From: Pseudomonas sp. MPC6
Lineage (GTDB): Bacteria > Pseudomonadota > Gammaproteobacteria > Pseudomonadales > Pseudomonadaceae
DNA length: 64,000 nt
Assembly (NCBI RefSeq): GCF_006094435.1
Contig: NZ_CP034783.1
Location: 2,259,001 to 2,323,000, forward strand
Reading direction: 5' to 3'
Positions 43,367 to 51,055 of the stretch are shown here, piece by piece (the first letter of the stretch is position 1; each line of letters begins with the position of its first letter). The position numbers were made by a program, and so were the translations under genes. A model generated the notes under the pieces. The model searched no databases and was not told the origin of the DNA. It saw nothing but the letters and a program-made list of their open reading frames with translations.

Positions 43367-44635
43367 ATGCACGTACTTCGTCCCACCCAGGTTTTTCTGC
43401 TGTCAGGCCTTACTGGGGCTTTCGGCGTTTGTTCATCCGCTTCGGCTGAGTTCCTTGCGGACAGCAAGGCCAGTCTGGACATGCGCAATTTCTATATGAA
43501 CCGAGACTTCCGCCAGCCAGCGGCCCCACAAAACAAGGGCGAGGAGTGGGCGCAAGGCTTCCTGTTGCGCTACGAATCCGGCTACACCGAAGGACCGGTG
43601 GGCGTGGGGGTCGATGCGCTTGGTCTGCTCGGCATCAAGCTGGATTCGAGCCCGGATCGCGCGGGCGCCACCGGTCTGCTACCGCGTGGCACCGAGTCGA
43701 GGACGGCACCCGATGACAACAGCGAGCTTGGCCTGACTGCCAAGCTCCGGGTTTCCAAGTCCACCCTCAAGGCAGGGACCCTGATTCCCAAGCTGCCGGT
43801 ATTGCAGCCCAACGATACACGGCTGCTGCCGCAGACCTTCCAGGGTGGCTGGCTGAACTCGACGGACCTCGCGGGTCTGACCTTCGACGCCGGTCGCCTC
43901 ACCCAGGTGAACCAGCGCGACTCGACCAACCGCGAAGACATGACAGTCATGAAAGGCCCCAGGCGCAACATCGTGACCGGGGCGAGGGCTACCACCGACC
44001 AGTTCGACTTTCTCGGTGGCGATTACAGGTGGAGCAAGACGCTCAGTACCGGCTACCACTACGCGCAGTTGGACGACCTGTACAAGCAGCATTATCTGAC
44101 GGTGATGCATGTGTTGCCCATTGCCGAGGGGCAGGCGCTGAAATCCGATCTTCGTTGGGCCCGATCGACCGATGACGGCAGCAGCAATGTCGACAACCAA
44201 ATGCTCGGCGCCATGTTCACCTATTCACTGGGCGCGCACGCCTTCGGTCTCAGCTACCAGAAAATGAGCGGCGACACCGGTTTCGCCAACGTTCAGGGCA
44301 CCGATCCGTACCTGGTCAACCTCCTGCAAATCAACGACTTCGGCAATCAGGACGAGCGCTCCCTGCAAGCCCGTTACGACTTCAACTTCGCCGGCCTCGG
44401 CATTCCCGGCCTGACCTTCATGACCCGTTATGCAAAAGGCGACCAGGTCGACCTGGGAGTAGCTTCGGGAACCGGCAAGGAGTGGGAACGTAATACCGAC
44501 ATCGGCTATGTGATCCAGAGTGGCGCGCTGAAAAACGTCGGCATCAAATGGCGCAACGCGACTTATCGTTCGAGCTTTGCCAGTGACATCGACGAGAATC
44601 GCCTGATCGTCAGCTACAGCCTGCCGCTCTGGTAA
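43367..44635 (+). CDS. OprD-family outer-membrane porin
   Basis: This 422-residue 18-stranded acid-selective porin has a signal peptide (LSGLTGAFGVCSSASA-E, about 27 residues). The mature N-terminus is FLADSKASLDMRNFYMNRDF with the conserved R-N-F/Y-Y-NRDF segment, then EEWAQGFLLRYESGYT. The C-terminus VSYSLPLW ends in an aromatic residue. It follows the ALDH gene by 99 bp and is probably the outer-membrane entry for the module's substrate. The leader carries AACAAGAAGAGAGAG, purine-rich but not a perfect CA motif. Confidence 0.92.
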   Translation: MHVLRPTQVFLLSGLTGAFGVCSSASAEFLADSKASLDMRNFYMNRDFRQPAAPQNKGEEWAQGFLLRYESGYTEGPVGVGVDALGLLGIKLDSSPDRAGATGLLPRGTESRTAPDDNSELGLTAKLRVSKSTLKAGTLIPKLPVLQPNDTRLLPQTFQGGWLNSTDLAGLTFDAGRLTQVNQRDSTNREDMTVMKGPRRNIVTGARATTDQFDFLGGDYRWSKTLSTGYHYAQLDDLYKQHYLTVMHVLPIAEGQALKSDLRWARSTDDGSSNVDNQMLGAMFTYSLGAHAFGLSYQKMSGDTGFANVQGTDPYLVNLLQINDFGNQDERSLQARYDFNFAGLGIPGLTFMTRYAKGDQVDLGVASGTGKEWERNTDIGYVIQSGALKNVGIKWRNATYRSSFASDIDENRLIVSYSLPLW

Positions 44636-44724
44636 GGCTGTTGCGTCGATGTCCATGGCGGCGCCGCCGCGGTTATCGGTTGATGCCGTAACCGCGGTAG
44701 TGGCGTGTCGGATGACCTTGATGC

Positions 44725-45006
44725 CTAAAAGCGAAACGTAGAGCGCAGCACCAGTATTTGCGAGTTGTTGCCGCCGGCGCTTTTGATCGCCGAACCGATG
44801 TCGGAGAACAAATAATCAAGGTCAACGGAAACGTTAGCGGTCGGCGTCCAATTGGCGTTGGCCTGATACAGGGTGCCCAGGCGTTTTCCGCTGCTGGCGG
44901 TTGTTCCGGGCGCTGTGGTCATGCCGGGCAAATAGACGCCGTCATCGTTGCTTTCTCGCCAGGCAGCAAATATGCCCGGTTCGAAACGGAACTTGTTGAA
45001 GTGAGT
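44725..45006 (-). pseudogene. Outer-membrane porin, C-terminal remnant truncated by the araC duplication
   Basis: About 94 residues read as the end of a barrel porin: FRFEPGIFAAWRES, an LGTLYQANANWTP strand, VSVDLDYLFSD, and a terminal ILVLRSTFRF ending in Phe. The type resembles large alginate-export/phenol-porin-like barrels rather than OprD. On its 5' side similarity ends exactly where repeat copy 2 begins (45007), so the duplication replaced the front of this gene. The open frame continues into the repeat but that part is not porin-like. Confidence 0.7.
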
Positions 45007-46047
45007 CGGCTTTTCCGACGAGCGTGGGGGCTGCGAAAGTCGAGGTAGACGCTCGGTCATTCGCGCGCGATAGTGGCCAGCCAAGTGTTGCTGAACCATG
45101 GACCGATCGACGGGCTTGAGAAATAGATAGACGCCCCGATGATAGGCATTGAGGCCGATAACAATATCGCTTCAAGCGAGCGGAGGAATCTGATGTCGAT
45201 TGCCCAACGGGTTTTCCACGGCAGGTTTGGCCGGGTCGCCTTGCTGGACATGGATCGTTCGCTGGTTACCCACACCCATTCCGAATGCCATGTGCTGGTC
45301 AAAGTGTCCGGCGAGGACACTTACTTCAACGTCAACGGGCGGCGGGTGCCGCTCAGCGATCGCACGGCGGTGCTGGTCAACGCCTGGGAGCCGCATTTCT
45401 ACGATCCGCAGCCGGGTGCCGGTGCCACTGTAATCCTGGCGCTCTACATCGAGCCTGCCTGGCTGGCCACTGCCCAGCAGTCGCTGGCGCTCAGCGCTCG
45501 CCCGGACTTTTTTGCCCGGTCATGCATCGAGCTGTCGAGTCGTAATCGCACCTTGGCCGATATCCTGGTCGCCGAAGCCCATGGCTGCGGGATCGTGCCG
45601 AAAGAGCGCATGGAATTCATGCTGTTCGACTTCCTGATCGAACTGATCGAGGACTTTTCCAGCTGGCGGCATTTGTCGCTATTGGGGGCGCCGAGTTCAG
45701 GTGAGTTCCGGGACGCGCGCGTGCGCCGTGGCACCGCCTGGTTGCTTGAGCACCTCGATGATCCGCACCCGATCGACAACGCCGCGCGGGCTTGTGGTCT
45801 GTCCCGGGCGCACTTCTTTGCGCTATTCAAGAAAGATACCGGCATGACGCCGACCCTGTTGCTTAACGACGCGCGCATGCGCCGGGCTTTTGCCTGGCTG
45901 GAGCGTGAGCGCAGTGGAACCTTGGGCCTGTTGTCGGAGAACCTCGGGTTCTCCGAGCAAGGTCATTTCACGCGGTTTTTTCAGCAACACATCGGCGCCT
46001 CTCCCAGCCAGTACCGGAGGGTAGTGGATAGTTATGCGACGGTTTGA
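45007..46047 (+). repeat. Direct repeat, copy 2: upstream region plus araC gene
   Basis: This matches 26766-27803 from the same first bases after the xdhC-type stop to the araC stop. Its left end cuts the porin remnant; its right end is followed by unrelated sequence. A ~75-bp inner patch upstream of the gene differs from copy 1 and includes small insertions. Confidence 0.9.
45193..46047 (+). CDS. AraC-family regulator (copy 2)
   Basis: This 284-residue protein appears identical to the regulator at 26949-27803 except for Thr instead of Gly at the penultimate position. It has the same cupin-like sensor and double HTH, and the same GGAGG ribosome-binding site. It is intact, so the cell should carry two active gene doses. 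The promoter patch differs between the copies, so expression may differ. It stands alone between a broken porin and gene debris. Confidence 0.88.
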   Translation: MSIAQRVFHGRFGRVALLDMDRSLVTHTHSECHVLVKVSGEDTYFNVNGRRVPLSDRTAVLVNAWEPHFYDPQPGAGATVILALYIEPAWLATAQQSLALSARPDFFARSCIELSSRNRTLADILVAEAHGCGIVPKERMEFMLFDFLIELIEDFSSWRHLSLLGAPSSGEFRDARVRRGTAWLLEHLDDPHPIDNAARACGLSRAHFFALFKKDTGMTPTLLLNDARMRRAFAWLERERSGTLGLLSENLGFSEQGHFTRFFQQHIGASPSQYRRVVDSYATV

Positions 46048-46324
46048 ACCGAGAGGAGGGCGGGGGGGATTGGGCAATGCTCCCGCCGATGAAGTGAGTC
46101 TTTCATCTTGAAAGCTGGCGGTTTGTATCGGTTGCGAAAGTCGTAGAGTCTACTAATCGAGGCCGTGGTTCAGCTCGCTGAGTTAAAATTTTATCCATAA
46201 GTTGGCGATCAGGCATTTCTCCAGGGCGAATTCGGCTCTGGGTTGTTTTGCGATCTTGAATGCTCTCTTCTGTCAAACAAGTAGCCGTTTGTTCGAGTTC
46301 GGCCCAGTGCTAAATCGGGCTATG

Positions 46325-46474
46325 TCAGTTTCCCGCCATTATCCATCCTCTAACGCCATGATGTTTACTCAGCTCTTTCACGACTCGGGCCGCGTCCTGC
46401 TTCTGTTTGTACGGGCCGACGACGACAAAGTTGTTTTCTTTACGCGCTACCGGCAACCCCAGCTGCTGAATGGC
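46325..46474 (-). pseudogene. SPOR-domain protein, C-terminal remnant
   Basis: About 49 residues resemble the end of a SPOR (peptidoglycan-binding) domain: NNFVVVGPYKQKQDAARVVKEL, in part, ending at GWIMAGN and a stop at 46325. The upstream part runs into unrelated sequence. It is likely a leftover of a gene removed by rearrangement. Confidence 0.5.
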
Positions 46475-46488
46475 TTTTTTGGCGCGAT

Positions 46489-46566
46489 GGCGCAGGAGAC
46501 GCTTGCATGGCCGGTTGGTTGGCGGCGGAGTTGCTGGGGATCTCAGACCTGCGCGCGCCTCTCCAG
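46489..46566 (+). pseudogene. Second fructokinase/PfkB scrap
   Basis: The frame reads GAGDACMAGWLAAELLGISD, and the DNA matches 11739-11810 at most positions (for example GCAGGAGACGCTTG and GCGGAGTTGCTGGGGATC). The Gly-Ala-Gly-Asp catalytic motif is included, but nothing of the kinase before it and little after it. Confidence 0.7.
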
Positions 46567-46726
46567 GCGTGCCGGCAGAACCAAGCAGTCGAAGGGTTTT
46601 TCCAGATCGAAACCCCTGTTGTAGACGCCGTCGTGATTGGCCTTCCAGAACTCCAGAAACCTGCGTCAGCACGGGAGCGGCTTCGCTTCATAGGATCAAT
46701 GCGCAGGATTAAACACTGCAAGGGCG

Positions 46727-46742
46727 TTAATGGATCCATTAA
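46727..46742. promoter_or_regulatory. VanR operator upstream of vanA (distal)
   Basis: TTAATGGATCCATTAA is a perfect 16-bp palindrome. GntR-type VanR proteins are known to bind ATTGGATCCAAT-like sites in van promoters; this has the same TGGATCCA core. It lies upstream of the -35 box. Confidence 0.7.
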
Positions 46743-46764
46743 AAGCTGGTACAGGCAAAAAAGC

Positions 46765-46794
46765 TTGACTTTGCCGGGTGAAAATCGATCAAAT
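46765..46794 (+). promoter_or_regulatory. Putative vanAB sigma-70 promoter
   Basis: A -35 box TTGACT (46765-46770) is followed after 18 bp by TCAAAT (46789-46794) as a weak -10. The proximal VanR operator overlaps the -10, fitting repression by blocking polymerase. Confidence 0.55.
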
Positions 46795-46802
46795 GGATCC
46801 AT
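46793..46802. promoter_or_regulatory. VanR operator overlapping the vanA -10 region
   Basis: ATGGATCCAT is a perfect 10-bp palindrome 51 bp downstream of the distal site's last base, with the same core. Two sites spaced like this suggest cooperative repression. Confidence 0.65.
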
Positions 46803-46829
46803 AAGAATAAACCTGGCCTGGAGATCCCC

Positions 46830-47888
46830 ATGTATCCGAAAAACACCTGGTATGTCGCCTGCACCTCCGACGAGATTGCTGAGAAGCCCTTGGGGCGGCA
46901 AATATGCGGTGAAAAAATCGTTTTCTATCGCGGCCATGAAGGGCGTGTTGCCGCCGTCGAGGATTTTTGCCCGCATCGCGGCGCCCCCTTATCGCTTGGG
47001 TATGTCGAGAACGGCAACCTGGTCTGCGGCTACCACGGCCTGGTGATGGGCTGTGACGGCAAGACCGTCGAAATGCCGGGGCAGCGGGTGCGGGGCTTTC
47101 CGTGCAACAAGGCGTACGCCGTTGAAGAGCGTTACGGTTTTATCTGGGTCTGGCCTGGGGAGCAGGACAAGGCCGACCCTGCGCTGATCCACCATCTGGA
47201 ATGGGCTGTCAGCGATCAGTGGGCCTATGGTGGTGGGCTGTTCCATATCGGCTGCGACTATCGCCTGATGATCGATAACCTGATGGACCTGACCCACGAA
47301 ACCTACGTGCACGCTTCAAGCATTGGCCAGAAGGAAATCGATGAAGCGGCGCCGGTCACCACCGTTCAGGGTGACGAAGTCGTCACCGCGCGGCACATGG
47401 AAAACATCATGGCGCCGCCGTTCTGGCGCATGGCCCTGCGGGGTAACAACCTGGCCGACGACGTGCTGGTGGACCGTTGGCAGATCTGCCGCTTCAGCCC
47501 GCCCAGTCACGTATTGATTGAGGTGGGGGTGGCCCACGCCGGCAAGGGCGGCTACAACGCAGCGCCGCAACACAAAGCCGCGAGCATCGTGGTCGACTTC
47601 ATTACACCAGAAACCGACACCTCGATCTGGTACTTCTGGGGTATGGCACGCAACTTCAATCCGCATGACGAAGCGCTGACCGCGAGCATCCGTGAGGGCC
47701 AGGGAAAGATCTTCAGCGAAGACCTGGACATGCTTGAGCAACAGCAGAAAAACCTGCTGGCCAACCCTGAGCGCAACTTGCTCAAGCTCAATATAGATGC
47801 CGGTGGCGTGCAGTCCAGGCGAGTGCTGGAGCGCATCATCGCCCGAGAGCGGGCCCCGGCGGTCGAGCTGATCAGCTCGGTCAAATAG
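46830..47888 (+). CDS. vanA: Vanillate O-demethylase, Rieske oxygenase subunit
   Basis: This 352-residue enzyme demethylates vanillate to protocatechuate and formaldehyde, together with VanB. The Rieske cluster ligands are C47 and H49 (CPHRGAPLS) and C66 and H69 (CGYHG). The mononuclear iron site is in DLTHETYVH (H156, H161, with the bridging Asp153). Length and motifs match Pseudomonas VanA. The ATG at 46830 has a GGAG site. It is preceded by two VanR operators and followed by vanB after 87 bp. Confidence 0.96.
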   Translation: MYPKNTWYVACTSDEIAEKPLGRQICGEKIVFYRGHEGRVAAVEDFCPHRGAPLSLGYVENGNLVCGYHGLVMGCDGKTVEMPGQRVRGFPCNKAYAVEERYGFIWVWPGEQDKADPALIHHLEWAVSDQWAYGGGLFHIGCDYRLMIDNLMDLTHETYVHASSIGQKEIDEAAPVTTVQGDEVVTARHMENIMAPPFWRMALRGNNLADDVLVDRWQICRFSPPSHVLIEVGVAHAGKGGYNAAPQHKAASIVVDFITPETDTSIWYFWGMARNFNPHDEALTASIREGQGKIFSEDLDMLEQQQKNLLANPERNLLKLNIDAGGVQSRRVLERIIARERAPAVELISSVK

Positions 47889-47975
47889 CGACGGCGAGCG
47901 CCCTCGAACATACCGCGGTCCACTCCCATACCCATTTTTCGCGGCCACTGCGGTGGCCGGTCTTGAAGGTGCGAC

Positions 47976-48926
47976 ATGATTGAAGTCGTCGTGACATCCC
48001 GCAACAACGAAGCGTTGGATATTTGCAGCTACGAGCTGACCTGTGCCCAGGGTGGGGAGCTGCCCGGCTTCACTGCCGGCGCCCACATCGACATACACTT
48101 GCCTGGCGGGCTGATCCGCCAGTACTCACTGTGCAATCACCCTCAAGAGCGCCATCGCTACCAGATCAGCGTGCTCAAGGACGCAGCCTCGCGCGGTGGT
48201 TCTCAGTGCATGCATGAGCAGGTCAACAGCGGCGATCGGCTGTACATCAGCGAGCCGCGCAACCTATTCCCGCTGGTGGGTGAAGCGCGGCGTAGCCTGT
48301 TGTTCGCCGGCGGTATCGGCATCACCCCGATTCTCTGCATGGCCGAGCAACTGGCCGACAGCGGCGCCGATTTCGAACTGCATTACTGCGCGCGCGCCGG
48401 TGACCGTGCGGCTTTTGTCGAGCGACTCAAGGGGGCACCCTTTGCCGACCGCGTGCATCTGCATTTTGATGAAGACCCCGATTCGCGCCTGGATGCCGCC
48501 AAAGTTCTCGCCGGTCCGGCACCGGACTTGCACCTGTATGTCTGTGGTCCTTCAGGCTTCATGCAGCATGTGCTCGACAGCGCCAGGATCCAGGGCTGGA
48601 GTGAAGCGCAATTACACCGTGAATATTTCGCCGCAGCGCCGGTGGATACCAGTACCGATGGGTCGTTCCAGGTGAAGCTTGGCAGTAGCGGTCAGGTGTT
48701 CGACATTCCTGCCGACAAGACGGTGGTCCAGGTGCTGGAAAGTCACGGTGTCGAGATCGCGATTTCCTGTGAGCAGGGTGTTTGTGGAACCTGCCTGACC
48801 CGTGTGCTGGAAGGGGTGCCTGAACACCGTGACCTGTTTCTCACCGAAGAGGAGCAAGCTGCCAATGATCAGTTCACACCCTGCTGTTCGAGATCCAAAT
48901 CGGCGTTGCTGGTGCTGGACCTCTGA
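47976..48926 (+). CDS. vanB: Vanillate O-demethylase, reductase subunit
   Basis: This 316-residue electron-transfer partner has an N-terminal FMN/NAD reductase module (IRQYSLCN flavin loop, LLFAGGIGITPIL nucleotide loop, YVCGPSGFM) and a C-terminal plant-type [2Fe-2S] domain with C265, C270, C273 and C303 (SCEQGVCGTC…TPC). It passes electrons from NADH to the VanA Rieske centre. It is convergent with vanR (9-bp gap). Confidence 0.96.
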   Translation: MIEVVVTSRNNEALDICSYELTCAQGGELPGFTAGAHIDIHLPGGLIRQYSLCNHPQERHRYQISVLKDAASRGGSQCMHEQVNSGDRLYISEPRNLFPLVGEARRSLLFAGGIGITPILCMAEQLADSGADFELHYCARAGDRAAFVERLKGAPFADRVHLHFDEDPDSRLDAAKVLAGPAPDLHLYVCGPSGFMQHVLDSARIQGWSEAQLHREYFAAAPVDTSTDGSFQVKLGSSGQVFDIPADKTVVQVLESHGVEIAISCEQGVCGTCLTRVLEGVPEHRDLFLTEEEQAANDQFTPCCSRSKSALLVLDL

Positions 48927-48935
48927 ATCAAGCGA

Positions 48936-49652
48936 TCATTCGCCGCGCGCGATCACTTTCATCCGTTCGCTACTGTTGCCGCTCGCACCGAACACCTCGG
49001 CGTAACGCAGGGTCGCATTGGCATGTTCGCGCATGATGGCTTCGGCGCGAGCACCCTGGCGACTGACCAGAGCGTCGACCACCGAGTGGTGTTGCATGTG
49101 AGCGAAATTGAAGCGCCGGTATTCGCGTGCCATGTCTTCGCGATCGAAAGCCAGCGCAGACACTGAAGCGAAGGGACGATGGTCATTGCGCGCCAGGGCT
49201 TCGGCGATGGCCGGATTGGCGCTGCTTTCGACGATCACCTGGTGAAAGCGCATGTTGAGGTCATGAAACGCCTCAAGGTCTTCTTCTGTCACGTAGCCTT
49301 TTTCGAACAGTGCATCGCCTTGCACCAGGCATTCGTGCAGTGCCGCCTGCGCTTGCTCGCTCAATCCACGTTCGGCACTCTGCCGTGCGGCCAGCCCCTC
49401 CAGCACTCCACGCACTTCCACGGCGCCGGCAATATCGTCGGCACTCACCGAGCGCACCTGATAGCCCCGTCCGCCGTGGCGTACCAGCAAGCCTTCCTGC
49501 TCGAGGGTCAGGAAAGCCATGCGCACCGGCATGCGCGAGACGCCGAAGCGATCCGCCGTCGGAATCTCCATCAGCCGCTCGCCCGCCGCCAGCTCACCCG
49601 AGGCAATCATTTTGCGCAGTGCCACTAGCACCATTTGACCGGGTTTACTCAT
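48936..49652 (-). CDS. vanR: GntR-family repressor of vanillate genes
   Basis: This 238-residue FadR-subfamily regulator has an N-terminal winged HTH (about 5-75, GERLMEIPTADRFGVSRMPVRMA, in part) and a C-terminal all-helical FCD ligand domain (about 85-215) with the Asp/His metal-site pattern (HDLNMRFHQVI). The expected operators, with TGGATCCA core, occur at 46727, 46793, 52565 and, imperfectly, 52701. So it should control vanAB and the rightmost leftward operon; vanillate should be the inducer. Confidence 0.92.
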   Translation of the reverse strand: MSKPGQMVLVALRKMIASGELAAGERLMEIPTADRFGVSRMPVRMAFLTLEQEGLLVRHGGRGYQVRSVSADDIAGAVEVRGVLEGLAARQSAERGLSEQAQAALHECLVQGDALFEKGYVTEEDLEAFHDLNMRFHQVIVESSANPAIAEALARNDHRPFASVSALAFDREDMAREYRRFNFAHMQHHSVVDALVSRQGARAEAIMREHANATLRYAEVFGASGNSSERMKVIARGE

Positions 49653-49738
49653 GCAGGCGACTTCCAGAGAGGGGGTTCGCCATAGTAACGCAAGGAGGGG
49701 GAGAGCTGCAGGGGCGACAAGCGCCCCTGCCGGGAGGA

Positions 49739-50989
49739 TCAGAGTGACAGAGGGTAGTTGATGATGATACGGGTCTGATCGAAGTCACTGTTGAAGCTGC
49801 GACGGTTGGTGGCGTTGTTGACGCGCACGCTAAGGCTTTTCAGTGGACCGCTTTGCAGGGTGTAGCTGACCTCAGTGTCGCGCTCCCATTCCTTGCCATC
49901 GCTGCCCGCCTTGGTGGTGGCGTTTTCGCCGTGACCGTAGCGGGTCATCAGCAACAGGCCGGGGATGCCGGCGGCAGCGAAATCGTAGTCGTATCGAGCC
50001 TGCCAGGAGCGTTCGTCGGCGTTGCTGAAATTACCGTTGAACATGTCGTTGCCCAGGGTTCGCCCGCTACTGCCATATACCGACATCCAGGCGGTGTCGC
50101 CGCTGACCTTCTGCAGTCCCAGATACAGGGTATGGCCGCCAAGTTTGGCCGAGAACAACCCGTAGGCGGTGTGGCTTTGCACATTGCCGATACGTGCGCT
50201 GCCGTCTTCCTTGTCGCTGAAATAGCCCAGGTTCGCGCCGAGGGTCCAGTCACCGAACTGCTGCTTATGCAGCAGGTTCAGATAGCTTTGCTGATAGATG
50301 TCTTCGAGCCGCGAGTGCCAGGCGCCGATCAGGGTCTGTTGTTCGTTGAAGCGGTATTCGGCACCCGCATAGTTGAAGCTGTCCGACATCACGGTGGGCG
50401 CTGCCCAGGCCGAGAGGTCTTGCATGTCTGAAGAGTTGCGCAGGCTCACGGCGGTGTATTGACCTGCTTGCAGATTCAGTCCCGGCAACTCTCGGGACAC
50501 CAGCATGGTGCCCTGAAAGGTCTGTGGCAGCAGGCGGCCGTCATCGTAGCGCAGCAGCGGGATGTCCGGCATGAGCTCACCGAGCATCAGTTCTGTGGCG
50601 GATAGGCGCATTTTTGCGGCCACGCCAACGCGCCCGTAATCGTCGGCGGAGTGGCCGTCATCATGCACCGGAAGCAGTTCCGAGCCGCTGCGTTGTGGGC
50701 CGCTGTCGAGCTTGAGGCCAAGCATCGCTATACCGTCAATGCCAAAACCGAGCACACCAGGGGTATAGCCAGAATTGAACTTGAGGATGGCGCCTTGGGC
50801 CCATTCTTCTATCTTGCTCTTGCTGGCGCCCGGGTCGTTGAAATCACGATTGAAGTAGTAATTGCGCAGTACCAGGCTGGTCTTGGAATCCTCGAAAAAG
50901 CCACCGTTCTCAGCATGCGCTGAAGGTAAGAGGGCGATCAGGATTGCACCGCCGAGCAAGGCCCGGGGAGGGAGGGGGGAACGAGTCAT
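49739..50989 (-). CDS. OprD-family porin of the vanillate cluster
   Basis: This 416-residue outer-membrane channel has a signal peptide (RALLGGAILIALLPSAHA-E). The mature region FFEDSKTSLVLRNYYFNRDF has the conserved RNYYFNRDF, then EEWAQGAILKFNSGYT; the C-terminus is IINYPLSL. In this setting it is the likely entry for vanillate (VanP-type). It lies 66 bp behind the VanK-type gene in one leftward operon. An AATAATAA motif overlaps its start codon. Confidence 0.92.
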   Translation of the reverse strand: MTRSPLPPRALLGGAILIALLPSAHAENGGFFEDSKTSLVLRNYYFNRDFNDPGASKSKIEEWAQGAILKFNSGYTPGVLGFGIDGIAMLGLKLDSGPQRSGSELLPVHDDGHSADDYGRVGVAAKMRLSATELMLGELMPDIPLLRYDDGRLLPQTFQGTMLVSRELPGLNLQAGQYTAVSLRNSSDMQDLSAWAAPTVMSDSFNYAGAEYRFNEQQTLIGAWHSRLEDIYQQSYLNLLHKQQFGDWTLGANLGYFSDKEDGSARIGNVQSHTAYGLFSAKLGGHTLYLGLQKVSGDTAWMSVYGSSGRTLGNDMFNGNFSNADERSWQARYDYDFAAAGIPGLLLMTRYGHGENATTKAGSDGKEWERDTEVSYTLQSGPLKSLSVRVNNATNRRSFNSDFDQTRIIINYPLSL

Positions 50990-50996
50990 TATTATT
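50989..50996 (-). promoter_or_regulatory. Crc/Hfq CA motif overlapping the vanillate porin start
   Basis: On the minus strand AATAATAA ends on the A of the ATG, immediately 3' of the AGGAATAC ribosome-binding stretch. Confidence 0.55.
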
Positions 50997-51055
50997 GTAT
51001 TCCTGGAGGATGTAGTCAGTAGCGAGGGCGGCCCCTCGCTACTCTTGGCCTAGGG

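Larger units (their letters stand above)
46048..46829. other. Gene-fragment region upstream of vanA
   Basis: These 782 bp hold no intact gene. They contain a SPOR-domain tail (46325-46474, minus), a fructokinase scrap (46489-46566, plus) and a minus-strand stretch at about 46561-46665 that reads protein-like (FLEFWKANHDGVYNRGFD) without a family I recognise. The right end carries the vanA promoter and VanR operators. Confidence 0.6.
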
